Notes: a model not told the origin generated them from the letters alone. A stretch of 38,613 nucleotides of DNA from JAUXFS01 sp050329575 (GCA_050329575.1 JBHJOP010000029.1:1-38613), one strand, 5' to 3'. Numbered from the stretch's first letter, positions 17,455 through 26,276 are shown. A program made the numbers and translations.

Positions 17455-18144
17455 ATGAACGCGAGGCTTGTCGGCATGGCGGGTGTCCTCGGGGGCATGC
17501 TGCTGGTTCTCGGCGGATGCACCGGCATCCTGGGGCTGGGTGGATCCGCGCCGGTCAATTTCTATGTGCTGTCCCCTGTTCCGGAATCGGCCACTGCTCG
17601 ACCGGCAACCCCGCCGACGGGCCAGATCGGCGTCGGCGTCGCCCCGGTGGTCGTTCCCGAATATATGGAAGGGCGGATGATCGTGACCCGGACCAGTCCG
17701 TACACGGTCAATCTGGCCGAGCTTCAAAGCTGGGCGGCGCCGCTGTCCGAGCACGCCACCGCCGTGCTGATCGACAATCTGTCGACATTGATCCCCTCGG
17801 AGCGGGTCCTGCGAATGCCGCTGCCGCGGCCGATCGCCATCGATTTCGAGGCCAGGGTGCGACTGGAGACGTTCGAGCGAACCGAGGACGGCTCCGTTCA
17901 ACTGGTGGCGCGGTGGCTGCTGTTCGACGAACGGACCGGCGAGGCTTCCCAGGTGAAGACCTCCCGCTATCAGTCCCCCGTCCTCCTCGCCAGCGGCGCG
18001 CCTGCGCCAATGCTGATCACCGCCGCCGAAGACATCGAGGTTTACGAGGCGATCGTTGCGGCGATGAGCCGGGTGCTCGGTGATCTCAGCCGCGAGATCG
18101 CCGCCGCGATCAGAGCGGCGGCGATGACCACGCCATCCGGATGA
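17455..18144 (+). CDS. ABC-type transport auxiliary lipoprotein (PqiC/YmbA-like)
   Basis: 229 aa. The signal sequence ends in the lipobox LGGC (Cys near 22). The mature part (VNFYVLSPVPES..., GVGVAPVVVPEYMEGRMIVTR..., LAELQSWAAPLSEHATAVLIDNLS) is a second member of the same family as the protein at 14521, and both end with a similar DLSREIAAAI segment. It should be the outer-membrane partner of the MCE protein upstream. It abuts that gene and overlaps the MscS gene by 4 nt. Confidence 0.9.
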   Translation: MNARLVGMAGVLGGMLLVLGGCTGILGLGGSAPVNFYVLSPVPESATARPATPPTGQIGVGVAPVVVPEYMEGRMIVTRTSPYTVNLAELQSWAAPLSEHATAVLIDNLSTLIPSERVLRMPLPRPIAIDFEARVRLETFERTEDGSVQLVARWLLFDERTGEASQVKTSRYQSPVLLASGAPAPMLITAAEDIEVYEAIVAAMSRVLGDLSREIAAAIRAAAMTTPSG

Positions 18145-20726
18145 CACGAGAGCAGCGCCATCTCTCCCCGCTCGCCCGGGCGACTGCTCTGCTGGCTGTC
18201 GGTGTCGTCTTTCTGTTGACCGCCCTGACGCCGCCGGTCGCCTCGGCTCAAGGCGCCGACGAGACCCTCGCGGCCGTCGCTCGCCAATGGCACCGGACGC
18301 TCGATCTGATCGAACGGTATGTCCAGAGCGGCGACCACTCCGCGGAACTCCACGACACCTACTCGGGTCACCTCGAGGGCATCGCGAGCGATGCCGGTCG
18401 ATTGCACGCCGAGGCGGAGCGGCAGATTGCGGCCAAATCCCGGCTGCTGGAGGCCTTGGGCCCCCCGCCGGCCGAGGGAGAGCCCAGGGAACCCCCGGAT
18501 GTCGCGGGCGAGCGCCGGCAGCTGACCCAGAGCATCGCCGCGTTCAAGGCCCAGATGGCGCAGGCGGAACTCGCTCGCACGCGGGCGCGAGAGCTTCAGG
18601 GGGCCCTCTCGGAGGCGGTGCGAGCGCGATTCATCGAACAACTGTTCGCCCGTGACCGCTCGCCGTTGGCGCCCGAAGTCTTCGCCAAGGGGGCCCCCGA
18701 ATTCGTCGGCGTGCTGGGCCAACTCGCCCATGCACCGATCGAGTGGTATCGCGGCCTCACACGCGAGCAGCGGCAGAGCATCTGGTTGAACTGGCGGATG
18801 TCGTTCTTCCTCGTCGCCTTGATGCTCGGGTTCGTGATCCGTCGCGCGCTGCTCCGTCGTCTCGGGCCTGATCCACAGATCGAGGACCCCAGCTATACCC
18901 GCCGCTTCGTCGCGGCGATCGCGAAGGCGGTCGCCGACGGCATCCTACCGGCGGGCATCGTCGCCGCCGTCTACATTCGCATCAGGGCTGAGACGGAGTT
19001 GATCTCCGGTCTGGCCGCGAACGTGCTGGCGTCGCTCTGTCTGCTGCTGATCTTCTTCGCCTTGTCGAGAGCGCTCACCCGTGCCGTGCTCGCGCCCGAG
19101 CTGCTGTCGTGGCGACTGACGCGGCTCACATCTCAGGCCGCAGGCAAGCTCAGCCGGCGCATCATGGCGCTGGCGGTCATCGTCGCGATCTCGCTGTTTT
19201 TCAAGGGATTGAGGGACTCGGTGCCGGAGTTGCCGGTCACTTCCGAAGTGGTCGCATTCTACGTGTTCGTGATAGGGACGTTGCAGGCCCTCGGCCTCGT
19301 CCTGATCATGCTCGGCGACGGCTGGCGGACGAAAACGGACGGCGGGCCCGAGGAAGTGGCGCCAGCCGAGCCCCCTGCCCCCGCCGGCGCCGCCGGTGGC
19401 GCCGGTGGCGCTGGCGAGCCGGAGCAGGGCCACCGCTACGCCGACATCGCGCGATACGTCGTGATGGGGGTCGCCGTCCTCGGCGTTGCCGCAGCCGCGG
19501 CCGGCTACGTCCGCCTCGGGTTCTATCTCGTCGACAACCTCGTCGTCAGCACGGCGACGGTCGCCGCACTGTTCCTCGCGCGCGGGATTCTGCGGGAACT
19601 GACCGGTCTGGTGCTCAAGACCGAGGTCCTGAAAACGCGGCTGGGGCTGAAGGCGTCGACACGCCAGACGCTCAAGTTCTGGTTGCGGGCGATCCTCGAT
19701 CCGATCCTGGTCGGTTTGGGGCTGTACGTGATCGCGCAGTATTGGGGCGTTCCGCCCGGCGACATGGCGAACTGGATCGCCTCGGTTCTGGCCGGCTTCA
19801 CCGTCGGCGGCGTCACCATCTCGCTCGTCGACATCGCGCTCGCCCTTATCGTGTTCGCGGTCGCTCTGGTGGCCACCCGCATGGTCCGCCAGGGGCTCGC
19901 CGAGACCATCCTGCCGAGGACGTCCCTCGATACCGGTGTTCGCAACTCGATCGCCACCGGCGCCGGCTACATCGGTGTCGTCGTCGCGGTGCTCATGGCG
20001 ATCGGGGTTCTCGGCATCGATCTCTCGAACATCGCGATCGTCGCCGGCGCGCTGTCGGTCGGCATCGGGTTCGGCCTCCAGAACATCGTCAACAACTTCG
20101 TCTCCGGTCTCATTCTGCTGGTCGAGCGGCCGATCAAGGTCGGCGACTGGGTCGTCGTCGGCACCAACCAGGGCTACGTCAAGCGCATCAACGTGCGGGC
20201 GACGGAGATCACCACCTTCGAGCGGGCCTCCGTGATCCTGCCCAATTCGGAGCTGCTGTCGAGCGCGGTGATGAACTGGACCCACAAGGACAAGATGGGC
20301 CGCGTCGAGGTGCGGGTCGGGGTCGCCTACGGATCCGACACCGCGAAGGTCCGCGAGCTCCTGCTCGCCTGTGCCAAGGCCCATCCGGAGGTGATGTCAT
20401 GGCCGGCACCGTTCGTCCTGTTCCTGAATTTCGGCGGCAGCTCCCTCGATTTCGAGCTGCGTGCATTTCTCCGCGACGTGGAGAAGCGCCTCTCGGTGGG
20501 GAGTGATCTCCGCTTCGCCATCGACGCGGCGTTTCGCGAAGCCGGCATCGAGATCCCGTTCTCGCAGCACGACATCCACCTCCGCGACATCGACCGGCTC
20601 GAGCAAGCACTGGCTGCGCTGTCGACGGGGACCAAGGGGATCGGCGCCGGACCCAAGGCGCCGGACGATCCGACCGAGGCGACAGCGCGGACGAGCGTGA
20701 GACCCGCCGGCGACCATCAGGCTTGA
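18141..20726 (+). CDS. large MscS-family mechanosensitive channel (DUF3772 type)
   Basis: 861 aa, a long MscS relative. A signal peptide (about 15-36, ending ASAQG) is followed by a periplasmic helical region (DUF3772-like, to about 210), many membrane helices, and a loop of Pro/Gly/Ala near 410-430. The conserved MscS core begins near 600 with VAGALSVGIGFGLQNIVNNFVSG, the pore helix, then LLVERPIKVGDWVVV and the cytoplasmic beta domain. The C-terminal 45 residues are low-complexity. It opens under membrane tension to release solutes. It overlaps the lipoprotein gene by 4 nt, so it is made with the lipid-transport genes, which may reflect shared membrane stress. Confidence 0.93.
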   Translation: MTREQRHLSPLARATALLAVGVVFLLTALTPPVASAQGADETLAAVARQWHRTLDLIERYVQSGDHSAELHDTYSGHLEGIASDAGRLHAEAERQIAAKSRLLEALGPPPAEGEPREPPDVAGERRQLTQSIAAFKAQMAQAELARTRARELQGALSEAVRARFIEQLFARDRSPLAPEVFAKGAPEFVGVLGQLAHAPIEWYRGLTREQRQSIWLNWRMSFFLVALMLGFVIRRALLRRLGPDPQIEDPSYTRRFVAAIAKAVADGILPAGIVAAVYIRIRAETELISGLAANVLASLCLLLIFFALSRALTRAVLAPELLSWRLTRLTSQAAGKLSRRIMALAVIVAISLFFKGLRDSVPELPVTSEVVAFYVFVIGTLQALGLVLIMLGDGWRTKTDGGPEEVAPAEPPAPAGAAGGAGGAGEPEQGHRYADIARYVVMGVAVLGVAAAAAGYVRLGFYLVDNLVVSTATVAALFLARGILRELTGLVLKTEVLKTRLGLKASTRQTLKFWLRAILDPILVGLGLYVIAQYWGVPPGDMANWIASVLAGFTVGGVTISLVDIALALIVFAVALVATRMVRQGLAETILPRTSLDTGVRNSIATGAGYIGVVVAVLMAIGVLGIDLSNIAIVAGALSVGIGFGLQNIVNNFVSGLILLVERPIKVGDWVVVGTNQGYVKRINVRATEITTFERASVILPNSELLSSAVMNWTHKDKMGRVEVRVGVAYGSDTAKVRELLLACAKAHPEVMSWPAPFVLFLNFGGSSLDFELRAFLRDVEKRLSVGSDLRFAIDAAFREAGIEIPFSQHDIHLRDIDRLEQALAALSTGTKGIGAGPKAPDDPTEATARTSVRPAGDHQA

Positions 20727-20754
20727 ACCAGGAGCCGCTCCGGGCGTCACCGGG

Positions 20755-22284
20755 TCACTTGGCGCCGCAGAACGTCCGCAACTCGCGAAACAGGGCGTCG
20801 TCGGTAATGACGCGTGGCACCTTGTGCTGCCCGCCGAGCTGACGGCGGCTCTTCATCCATGCCGCAAAGGTGCCGGGCGCAACCGGGTGGACCCGCGGGC
20901 GGCCGAGTCCGTAGTCGCCCTTGCGGTGGACCGCGTAGTCCTCGTTGGCGGCAGCGAGATGGGCGTCGAGATGGCTTGCGAACGCTGTGAGATGCGGGGC
21001 AGCCGGGTAGCCTTCGGCGAACTCGACGATGTAGAGGTGATGGCCGATCTCGCGATCGCGTTCGGCGACGAGAGCGCCAACGGAGAAGTCGGTGACCTCG
21101 GCGGCAATGGCGGCGGCGGCGGCGGCGACCGCGGCTTCGATCTCTTCGGCGATCAGGTGCTCGCCGACCGCCGACAGTCCGTAGACGGTGCGGCCGCTGA
21201 TGACGATCCGGGGTGGGGAGAGGTCGATGAAGCGCACCGTATCGCCGACCACGTAGGACCACAGGCCGGCGTTGGTGGAGAGGACCAGCGCGTAGTTGAC
21301 GCCGATCTCGGCGGTCGCAAGCCAATGACGAGTCGGGGCCGCCCGGTCCAACTCGTCCACCGGGACGAACTCCATGAACAGACCGCGGTCGAGAATCAAC
21401 CGCAGGCCATCGCCGTCGCCGCGATCGGCGACGGCGATGAACCCCTCGCTCGCCGGATAGACCTCCCGTGTCTCGGCGTGGCCGCCCGCCAACAGCCGGG
21501 CGAAGGCGGCGCGGTAGGGAGCGAAACTCACCCCCCCGTGCACGACCAGTTCCAGGTCGGGGTAGAAGTCGGCGAGGCGGCCGGCCGTGTCGGGCTTGAC
21601 CTCCGCGAGCTTGGCGAAGAACAGCAACAGCCAGCTTGGCGTCCCGCTGATCGCACGGATGTCGCGGTCGAGCGAGGCCGGCGCCAGACGGCCGATCTTC
21701 GCTTCCCAATCGGTGATGGTCTCCAGGCGGCGTGGCGGAAAGTAGCGGAGCCGCGCCCACCACGGAATGGTGCCGGCGACGATGCCGGAGAGATCGCCGC
21801 TCCAGATGCCGGGGGACAGCTCGATCAGGTCGGTGGAGCCCCCGAGCATGAAACTGCGGCCCGCCATCACCTTCGACCGCGGCCGGTTGGCGAGGTGATG
21901 GACGATGATGTCGAGACCCGCCATCCGGTCGGCGGCCAGCTTCTCCCGTGAGCAGGGAATGTTCTTGGTGATGCCGGTCGTCGTTCCAGAGGTGACGGCG
22001 AAGAACGGGACCGTACCGGGCCAGGAGATGTTGGTGAGTCGGGGAAAGCTCGCTCGCCAGTAGTCCTGCCAGAAGTCCTCGTAGCGCCGGAGCGGCACCC
22101 TGGCTTGGTATTCCTCGACGGTGCGGATGTCGGTGAAGCCGTGGTCGAGGCCGAAACGCGTCCGTCGCGCCCGGGCGAGCAGCGCCGCCAACATCCGCCG
22201 CTGGACCATGACCGGATCTTCGGCAGCGAGACCGCGCAAGCGGGGGCGGGCATAGAGCCGCGCCAGCGGCGTGACGTCGAGCAT
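20755..22284 (-). CDS. GH3-family acyl-acid amido synthetase-like enzyme
   Basis: 509 aa. The protein follows the GH3 layout of the ANL superfamily: ATP-binding SGTTTG at 99-104, LVVHGGVSFAPY, EVYPASEGF and VVGDTVRF, then a C-terminal domain with QLGGQHKVPRV. Plant GH3 enzymes adenylate a carboxylic acid and join it to an amino acid; bacterial members are little studied and their substrates largely unknown. It lies 56 nt downstream of the Ntn-hydrolase acylase on the same strand and converges with the MscS gene. Confidence 0.88.
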   Translation of the reverse strand: MLDVTPLARLYARPRLRGLAAEDPVMVQRRMLAALLARARRTRFGLDHGFTDIRTVEEYQARVPLRRYEDFWQDYWRASFPRLTNISWPGTVPFFAVTSGTTTGITKNIPCSREKLAADRMAGLDIIVHHLANRPRSKVMAGRSFMLGGSTDLIELSPGIWSGDLSGIVAGTIPWWARLRYFPPRRLETITDWEAKIGRLAPASLDRDIRAISGTPSWLLLFFAKLAEVKPDTAGRLADFYPDLELVVHGGVSFAPYRAAFARLLAGGHAETREVYPASEGFIAVADRGDGDGLRLILDRGLFMEFVPVDELDRAAPTRHWLATAEIGVNYALVLSTNAGLWSYVVGDTVRFIDLSPPRIVISGRTVYGLSAVGEHLIAEEIEAAVAAAAAAIAAEVTDFSVGALVAERDREIGHHLYIVEFAEGYPAAPHLTAFASHLDAHLAAANEDYAVHRKGDYGLGRPRVHPVAPGTFAAWMKSRRQLGGQHKVPRVITDDALFRELRTFCGAK

Positions 22285-22340
22285 TGCTGTCGCCCCCCTC
22301 CCGTTCTCGCGGGAGACGCTCTCGCGGACAACGGATCGTG

Positions 22341-24632
22341 TCAGCGCGAGAGCGTCAAGGTCTGCTTCGCCCGGGCCCGGAACACCTCGGCGCGAAGCGG
22401 CAGTTGGATGTACTCACCCGCCAGCCACAGCGGCAACTGATCAAGGAAGGTCGTGCTGTTGAACCAGCCGTCCTGGCCGCCGAGCAGTACGAAATAGTTG
22501 CGATCGATGTCGGACATGTCGGAGATGTGGCGAGCGTTGGCCCCGTAACTCACGTAGTGACGTTCGCCGGTGGATCGATGGGCGGTCTTCATCAGCGAGT
22601 CCGTGCTGCCGCCGATCGGCACTTCGGCGAAGCGGAACCGGTCGCCGACGATCGGCAGGAACGCCAGCGGATGCCGAACGCGAAGGCGATGCATGTCCCC
22701 CCAGGTCGCGAACGCTGACATCCCTTCCGCCGCACGAGCGAGGCCAGCGCGGAGCAGTGGGGCCAGATCCTCGGGGCTCTTCCGTTCGATGTCTTCGATC
22801 AGCAGCGATTTGATCCGCCCGACGTTTGCGAAGGCCGCCCAGTCCGCCTCGCCGAACAGCGCCTGATAGAAACCGGCGGTGAACGCGGCATGGAAGCTCT
22901 CGAAGGCCACCGGGCCCCTGGCGTCCGATCGGTAATCCCCGTCCCAGCCGCGCAGGACGTCGACCACCTCGCGCTCGGCCGCGGTCGCCGGCTCCACGCC
23001 GGCGATGTCCATCTTGCGCAGCAACAGATCCCGCAACGCCACCGACGACTCGACGTAGACGTCCCGGTGCAGGCGCTTGACGTCGTCGATGGCGAGCCTG
23101 TCGCCGCTGCCGACGAGTTCGGCCATTCGGCGCACCCGGTCGTCGGGCGAGAAGAAGTGGCCGACCACGACGTCCGTCGCGGCGGGCCGATTGTTGGCGG
23201 AGGCGAGGAAGCCCGAGTCGGGATCGAGGGCAAAGGGCAGGTCGTCGACGCTGCGCGTCGACCGCCATGCTCTGTCGCTGTCCGCGGGTAGCCGGATCAT
23301 GTCGCCCGGCGGCCCGTCGTTGCGAAACGGCAAGGCGACCGCCATGACCTGACCGATATGGCCCCGATGGTCGGCATACAGCATGTTCTGCCCGGGCACG
23401 GCGAAGGTCCGAAAGGCGTCGCGAAATTCCGCGAAGTCCCGGGCGCGACCGACACGCAGCATCGCGCCGATTTCGTCGCTCGGCCGGTGGCCGGTCCACC
23501 GTAGCGCGAAGGGAGTGGCCCGCGCGTCGGCCAACTGCGGCGCATCGGACAGGATCGGCCCCCAGGGCGTTTCGCGCACCGTCACCTCGCGGCCGAACCA
23601 CCAGCGGACGGCGATCCGTTCGCGCCGCGCCCCGATCGCATCGGCAGGCAGGCCCGACACGTCGACGAGGTCACTGGCCGCCGCTCGCATGTTCGTGCCG
23701 CCCCAAGCGATCCAGGGATTGCGGCCGATGGCGAACACCGGGACGCCCGGAATCATAAGGCCGACGACATGGTAGGACGGGGATTTGACCCCAGCCAGCA
23801 GCCAGGTGTTGGGCATGTTGATGCCGAGGTGGGGGTCATTGGCCATCAATGCCGCACCGGTCGCACTACGGCTCGGCGCGATGGCGAGGCTGTTGCTGCC
23901 GGAGCGGCTGAGGCCGAGCAAGAGAGCGCCGAGCGCCGCCGCATGCTCCTCGCCGGAAAAACTGGGCTGCGACTCCCCGCCGTTGGCAATCAGCCGCGCC
24001 CAGATCTCCGGCCAGTCGTCGCGTGCGCGCAGCTTGAGGAGGTTGAACCAGACCAGCCAGTTGACGTCGGTGCCGGCGAGGCGGCCGAACGCGATCACGT
24101 CAGCGACGGTCCAGGGTTCCCGGCGCAGCCCAAGGACGGCGAACTCGTGGGGAAGCATGCGCGCCGTTTGCTGGTAGTGGTTGATGCCATCGACAAATCG
24201 CCGGGTCCAGGATCGCGAGATCGAATCCATGTCCGCCTCGACGGCCGCGGCGACACGGCCGAAATCGAGGATGCGCAGTCCGTGGTCGATGTCGATGGCG
24301 AGCGGACCACCCATTTCGGCGACGCGGCCGCGGGCGATCCGTCGATAGATCTCCATCTGACCCAGTCGCAGATGGGCGTGGATCAGCCCCAGGGCGAAGG
24401 CCGCGTCCTCGTCATGATCGGCTTCGACGAACGGGATCTGGTGCTCGTCCCAGTGGATCGACACGCGCCCCTGAAGCGGCAAGCCGTCGACGGGAAACAT
24501 CGCCAGTCGGTCCTCGAGCGACGTGCCCCTGGGCAGCGGCTTGATCAAAGCGCACGCCGAGAGCCAGCCGGTCAAGGCGGCGGTCACCAGCATGTGCAAC
24601 GCGGTTGCGCCGGGTGTGACGCGGTTCCCCAC
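22341..24632 (-). CDS. penicillin acylase-family (Ntn) amidohydrolase, lipoprotein signal
   Basis: 763 aa from a GTG at 24632 with an excellent ribosome site (GGAGGGAGGG). The N-terminus has a lipobox-like LSACA (Cys27), so it may be membrane-anchored in the periplasm. Alpha-chain features include IHWDEHQIPFVEADHDEDAAFALGLIHAHLR. The autocleavage site is before Ser246 (RSG-SNSLAIAPS), followed by GAALMANDPHL. The family hydrolyses amides such as penicillins and acyl-homoserine lactones; the substrate cannot be read here. The GH3-type amide synthetase follows directly, so the two may act on the same amide class. Confidence 0.92.
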   Translation of the reverse strand: MGNRVTPGATALHMLVTAALTGWLSACALIKPLPRGTSLEDRLAMFPVDGLPLQGRVSIHWDEHQIPFVEADHDEDAAFALGLIHAHLRLGQMEIYRRIARGRVAEMGGPLAIDIDHGLRILDFGRVAAAVEADMDSISRSWTRRFVDGINHYQQTARMLPHEFAVLGLRREPWTVADVIAFGRLAGTDVNWLVWFNLLKLRARDDWPEIWARLIANGGESQPSFSGEEHAAALGALLLGLSRSGSNSLAIAPSRSATGAALMANDPHLGINMPNTWLLAGVKSPSYHVVGLMIPGVPVFAIGRNPWIAWGGTNMRAAASDLVDVSGLPADAIGARRERIAVRWWFGREVTVRETPWGPILSDAPQLADARATPFALRWTGHRPSDEIGAMLRVGRARDFAEFRDAFRTFAVPGQNMLYADHRGHIGQVMAVALPFRNDGPPGDMIRLPADSDRAWRSTRSVDDLPFALDPDSGFLASANNRPAATDVVVGHFFSPDDRVRRMAELVGSGDRLAIDDVKRLHRDVYVESSVALRDLLLRKMDIAGVEPATAAEREVVDVLRGWDGDYRSDARGPVAFESFHAAFTAGFYQALFGEADWAAFANVGRIKSLLIEDIERKSPEDLAPLLRAGLARAAEGMSAFATWGDMHRLRVRHPLAFLPIVGDRFRFAEVPIGGSTDSLMKTAHRSTGERHYVSYGANARHISDMSDIDRNYFVLLGGQDGWFNSTTFLDQLPLWLAGEYIQLPLRAEVFRARAKQTLTLSR

Positions 24633-24676
24633 CGATCGTTCCCTCCCTCCAGTTTGCGTCCGCTGCCGATACGGCT

Positions 24677-24706
24677 AAGATAGGGTCGTGGGGTGATCGG
24701 CGTGAA
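24677..24706 (-). promoter_or_regulatory. candidate promoter of the acylase-GH3 operon
   Basis: On the minus strand TTCACG (24706-24701), an 18-bp spacer and TATCTT (24682-24677) lie about 45 nt before the GTG start. The match to sigma-70 boxes is moderate. Confidence 0.4.
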
Positions 24707-24720
24707 TCCTGTCGGATAGC

Positions 24721-24738
24721 CCGGCCATGGCTGGCCGG
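24721..24738. promoter_or_regulatory. inverted repeat between divergent genes
   Basis: CCGGCCA-TGGC-TGGCCGG is a perfect 7-bp inverted repeat just upstream of the acylase promoter and ahead of the PEBP gene. It could be an operator or a chance GC palindrome. Confidence 0.25.
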
Positions 24739-24847
24739 TGTGACCGCTGGTGCTGCGGGGGTGAAAACCGTGCTAACCTGAATCGCGACGGAGAACGGTG
24801 GGCGGGATGTCGGCCCGAACCGGGTTCAGGACGAGGAGGAGGGGGAT

Positions 24848-25486
24848 ATGACGGCGAAACTGACGGTGACGATCGAAGCCTGGCGTGAGGGCGAGACGAT
24901 CCCCGGGGAGTATGCCTTCTGCATTCCAGCCGCCGAGGGCCACGTGACGATGGGTCGCAACCGCAGTCCCGCCGTCCGCTGGTCGGGAGCGCCAACCGGA
25001 ACCCGCTCCTATGCGATTATCTGCCACGATCCGGACGTCCCTTCGAAGCCCGACAATGTCAACAAGGAAGGACTGACGGTTCCCGCCAGCCTGCCACGGG
25101 TCGACTTCTACCACTGGGTGCTGGTCGACATCCCGGCGACGACCGGCGAACTGGCGGCGGGCGCGGACTCCGACGGCATCACTCCGGGTGGCAAGACGCC
25201 CGGCAAGACCGAACACGGCGTGCGCGGCATCAACAACTACACGGACTGGTTCTCTGCCGACCCCGACATGAAGGGCAACTACGGCGGCTACGACGGACCG
25301 TGCCCGCCGTGGAACGACGAGATCGTCCACCACTACCACTTCACCGTCTACGCCCTCGACGTACCGAGCCTCGGCTTGTCCGGCGTTTTCGGCGGGCCGG
25401 AGGCGTTGACGGCGATGCGGGGACACGTGCTCGCCGAGGGAACGCGGATCGGCACCTACACGCTCAATCCGACCCTGCGCGGTTAG
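24848..25486 (+). CDS. YbhB/YbcL-type PEBP protein (Raf-kinase-inhibitor-like)
   Basis: 212 aa, no signal peptide. It has the PEBP elements: NRSPAVRWSGAPTGTRSYAIICHDPDVP (ligand pocket DPD), FYHWVLVDIPA and GYDGPCPPWNDEIVHHYHFTVYALD (GPCPP signature), here with an insert around VNKEGLTVPAS. The family has a phosphate/phospholipid-binding pocket; bacterial roles are unclear. The ribosome site GAGGAGGAGG is unusually strong and complementary to the CCUCCUC of the small RNAs in this window. Confidence 0.9.
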   Translation: MTAKLTVTIEAWREGETIPGEYAFCIPAAEGHVTMGRNRSPAVRWSGAPTGTRSYAIICHDPDVPSKPDNVNKEGLTVPASLPRVDFYHWVLVDIPATTGELAAGADSDGITPGGKTPGKTEHGVRGINNYTDWFSADPDMKGNYGGYDGPCPPWNDEIVHHYHFTVYALDVPSLGLSGVFGGPEALTAMRGHVLAEGTRIGTYTLNPTLRG

Positions 25487-25617
25487 CGGTCCTCAACAGG
25501 CCTCGGTCGCGGTGCGGCGTGGCGACGCCGGCGGCAGACCGTCGCGCGTCCCCGGCGCGGTCGGCCGGCACGCGCCAGAAACCCAGAACAACTTATGGAT
25601 TTCTGCTCCCCGGGGTC

Positions 25618-25623
25618 TATAGT
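25618..25623 (+). promoter_or_regulatory. possible -10 box upstream of dodecin
   Basis: TATAGT in an otherwise GC-rich stretch, about 140 nt before the dodecin ATG; no good -35 is visible (nearest TTATGG at 25593). The rest of 25487-25759 shows nothing I can identify. Confidence 0.25.
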
Positions 25624-25759
25624 CGAGGGTGGTCCGGAGGTTCCGACACGGCCGCGGTCTTGCGGGCCCGGATCGCGCAGTGGTCGCCCGATCCGGCCGA
25701 CGGAACCGTCTTGGCAGACGACAGACAGGACGATAACCAGAAGCGAATGGAGAAGCGTC

Positions 25760-25966
25760 ATGAGCGTCTACAAAGTGATTCGCCTCGTCGGCAGCAGCCC
25801 GACCTCGTGGGAAGACGCAGCAAAGGCCGCCGTCGAGGAGGCTGCCAAGCATGTCAGGGATCTGCGCATCGCGGAAGTCGAGCAGGTTGACATGCGGATC
25901 GAGAACGGCAAGGTCGTCGAGTATCGCGCCCGGGTCCACATATCGTTCCGCTACGAAGGCTCCTGA
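25760..25966 (+). CDS. dodecin family protein
   Basis: 68 aa from the ATG at 25760 with GGAG 7 nt upstream. The sequence VYKVIRLVGSSPTSWEDAAKAAVEEAAKHVRDLRIAEVEQVDMRIENGKVVEYRARVHISFRYE is a full dodecin, a dodecamer that stores flavin or related cofactors in the cytoplasm. The segment LRIAEV lacks the Trp that stacks on flavin in classical dodecins (LRWFEV-like), so the ligand may differ. It stands alone and has its own terminator. Confidence 0.92.
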   Translation: MSVYKVIRLVGSSPTSWEDAAKAAVEEAAKHVRDLRIAEVEQVDMRIENGKVVEYRARVHISFRYEGS

Positions 25967-25993
25967 GTTTCCGGCACGTTGAGGCCGTGAGAG

Positions 25994-26026
25994 GACGGCG
26001 GCTCGCGAGAGCCGCCGTCTTTGTTC
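25994..26026 (+). terminator. Rho-independent terminator of dodecin
   Basis: GACGGCGGCTC (25994-26004) pairs with GAGCCGCCGTC (26009-26019) across a GCGA tetraloop and is followed by TTTGTT. It faces the small RNA copy 2 terminator, so the two transcripts converge. Confidence 0.9.
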
Positions 26027-26043
26027 GAGGCCAGGGCACAAGC

Positions 26044-26072
26044 CAACAAAAAGCCGCCCGGGAGGGCGGCTT
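26044..26072 (-). terminator. Rho-independent terminator of small RNA copy 2
   Basis: On the minus strand AAGCCGCCC (26072-26064), loop TCCC, GGGCGGCTT (26059-26051), then TTTGTTGG. The stem equals that of copy 1 except for a compensated outer pair. Confidence 0.9.
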
Positions 26073-26145
26073 GAGTTTTCAAAGAGGAGGTCAGAGTGGA
26101 CCGGAACGTCGTAACCCCCGGTCCAGGGTCGTACTCGCGGGATCG
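26044..26145 (-). ncRNA. small RNA with anti-Shine-Dalgarno motif, copy 2
   Basis: Homologue of the RNA at 224-322. Shared blocks in order are ATCCCGCGAG near the 5' end, an 8-bp hairpin (26125-26118 with 26104-26097, loop starting GGGTT), TCTGACCTCCTCTTT unpaired (CCTCCTC at 26090-26084), and a terminator. Versus copy 1 the hairpin has one full compensatory change (G-C to A-U) and one U-G to U-A, and the terminator stem one G-C to A-U, so structure is conserved while sequence drifts. Length is about 102 nt. Its promoter contains the palindromic operator, and a MarR-like gene lies on the other side. The role is inferred to be base-pairing regulation at ribosome sites. Confidence 0.8.
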
Positions 26146-26151
26146 ATCGTG

Positions 26152-26210
26152 AGTATTCCCCATTTGGGGGATGTCTGCAAGCGTTTTTTTCGTCGTACCG
26201 CACTTTTTTT
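26152..26210 (-). promoter_or_regulatory. promoter of small RNA copy 2
   Basis: On the minus strand AAAAAAAGTGCG, an A-tract (CGAAAAAAACGC), -35 TTGCAG (26180-26175), a 17-bp spacer holding the palindrome, and -10 AATACT (26157-26152). The order and spacing equal those of copy 1. Confidence 0.72.
26156..26171. promoter_or_regulatory. palindromic operator, copy 2
   Basis: On the minus strand TCCCCCAAATGGGGAA lies in the promoter spacer. It differs from copy 1 by one base in the left arm (T to C) and keeps the CCCC-N4-GGGG core. The position relative to -35 and -10 is the same as in copy 1. Confidence 0.65.
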
Positions 26211-26248
26211 GTCTCCGCGGAATCGCAGTCGTCCGCGGAGGCCTCGTT

Positions 26249-26276
26249 CGGTCGGCGGTCGGCGGTCGGCGGTCGG
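26249..26276 (+). repeat. four tandem copies of CGGTCGG
   Basis: Four perfect 7-bp direct repeats lie between small RNA copy 2 and the MarR-like gene. The rest of 26211-26373 shows no gene. The repeats may be slippage or a protein-binding array; nothing supports a specific role. Confidence 0.85.
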
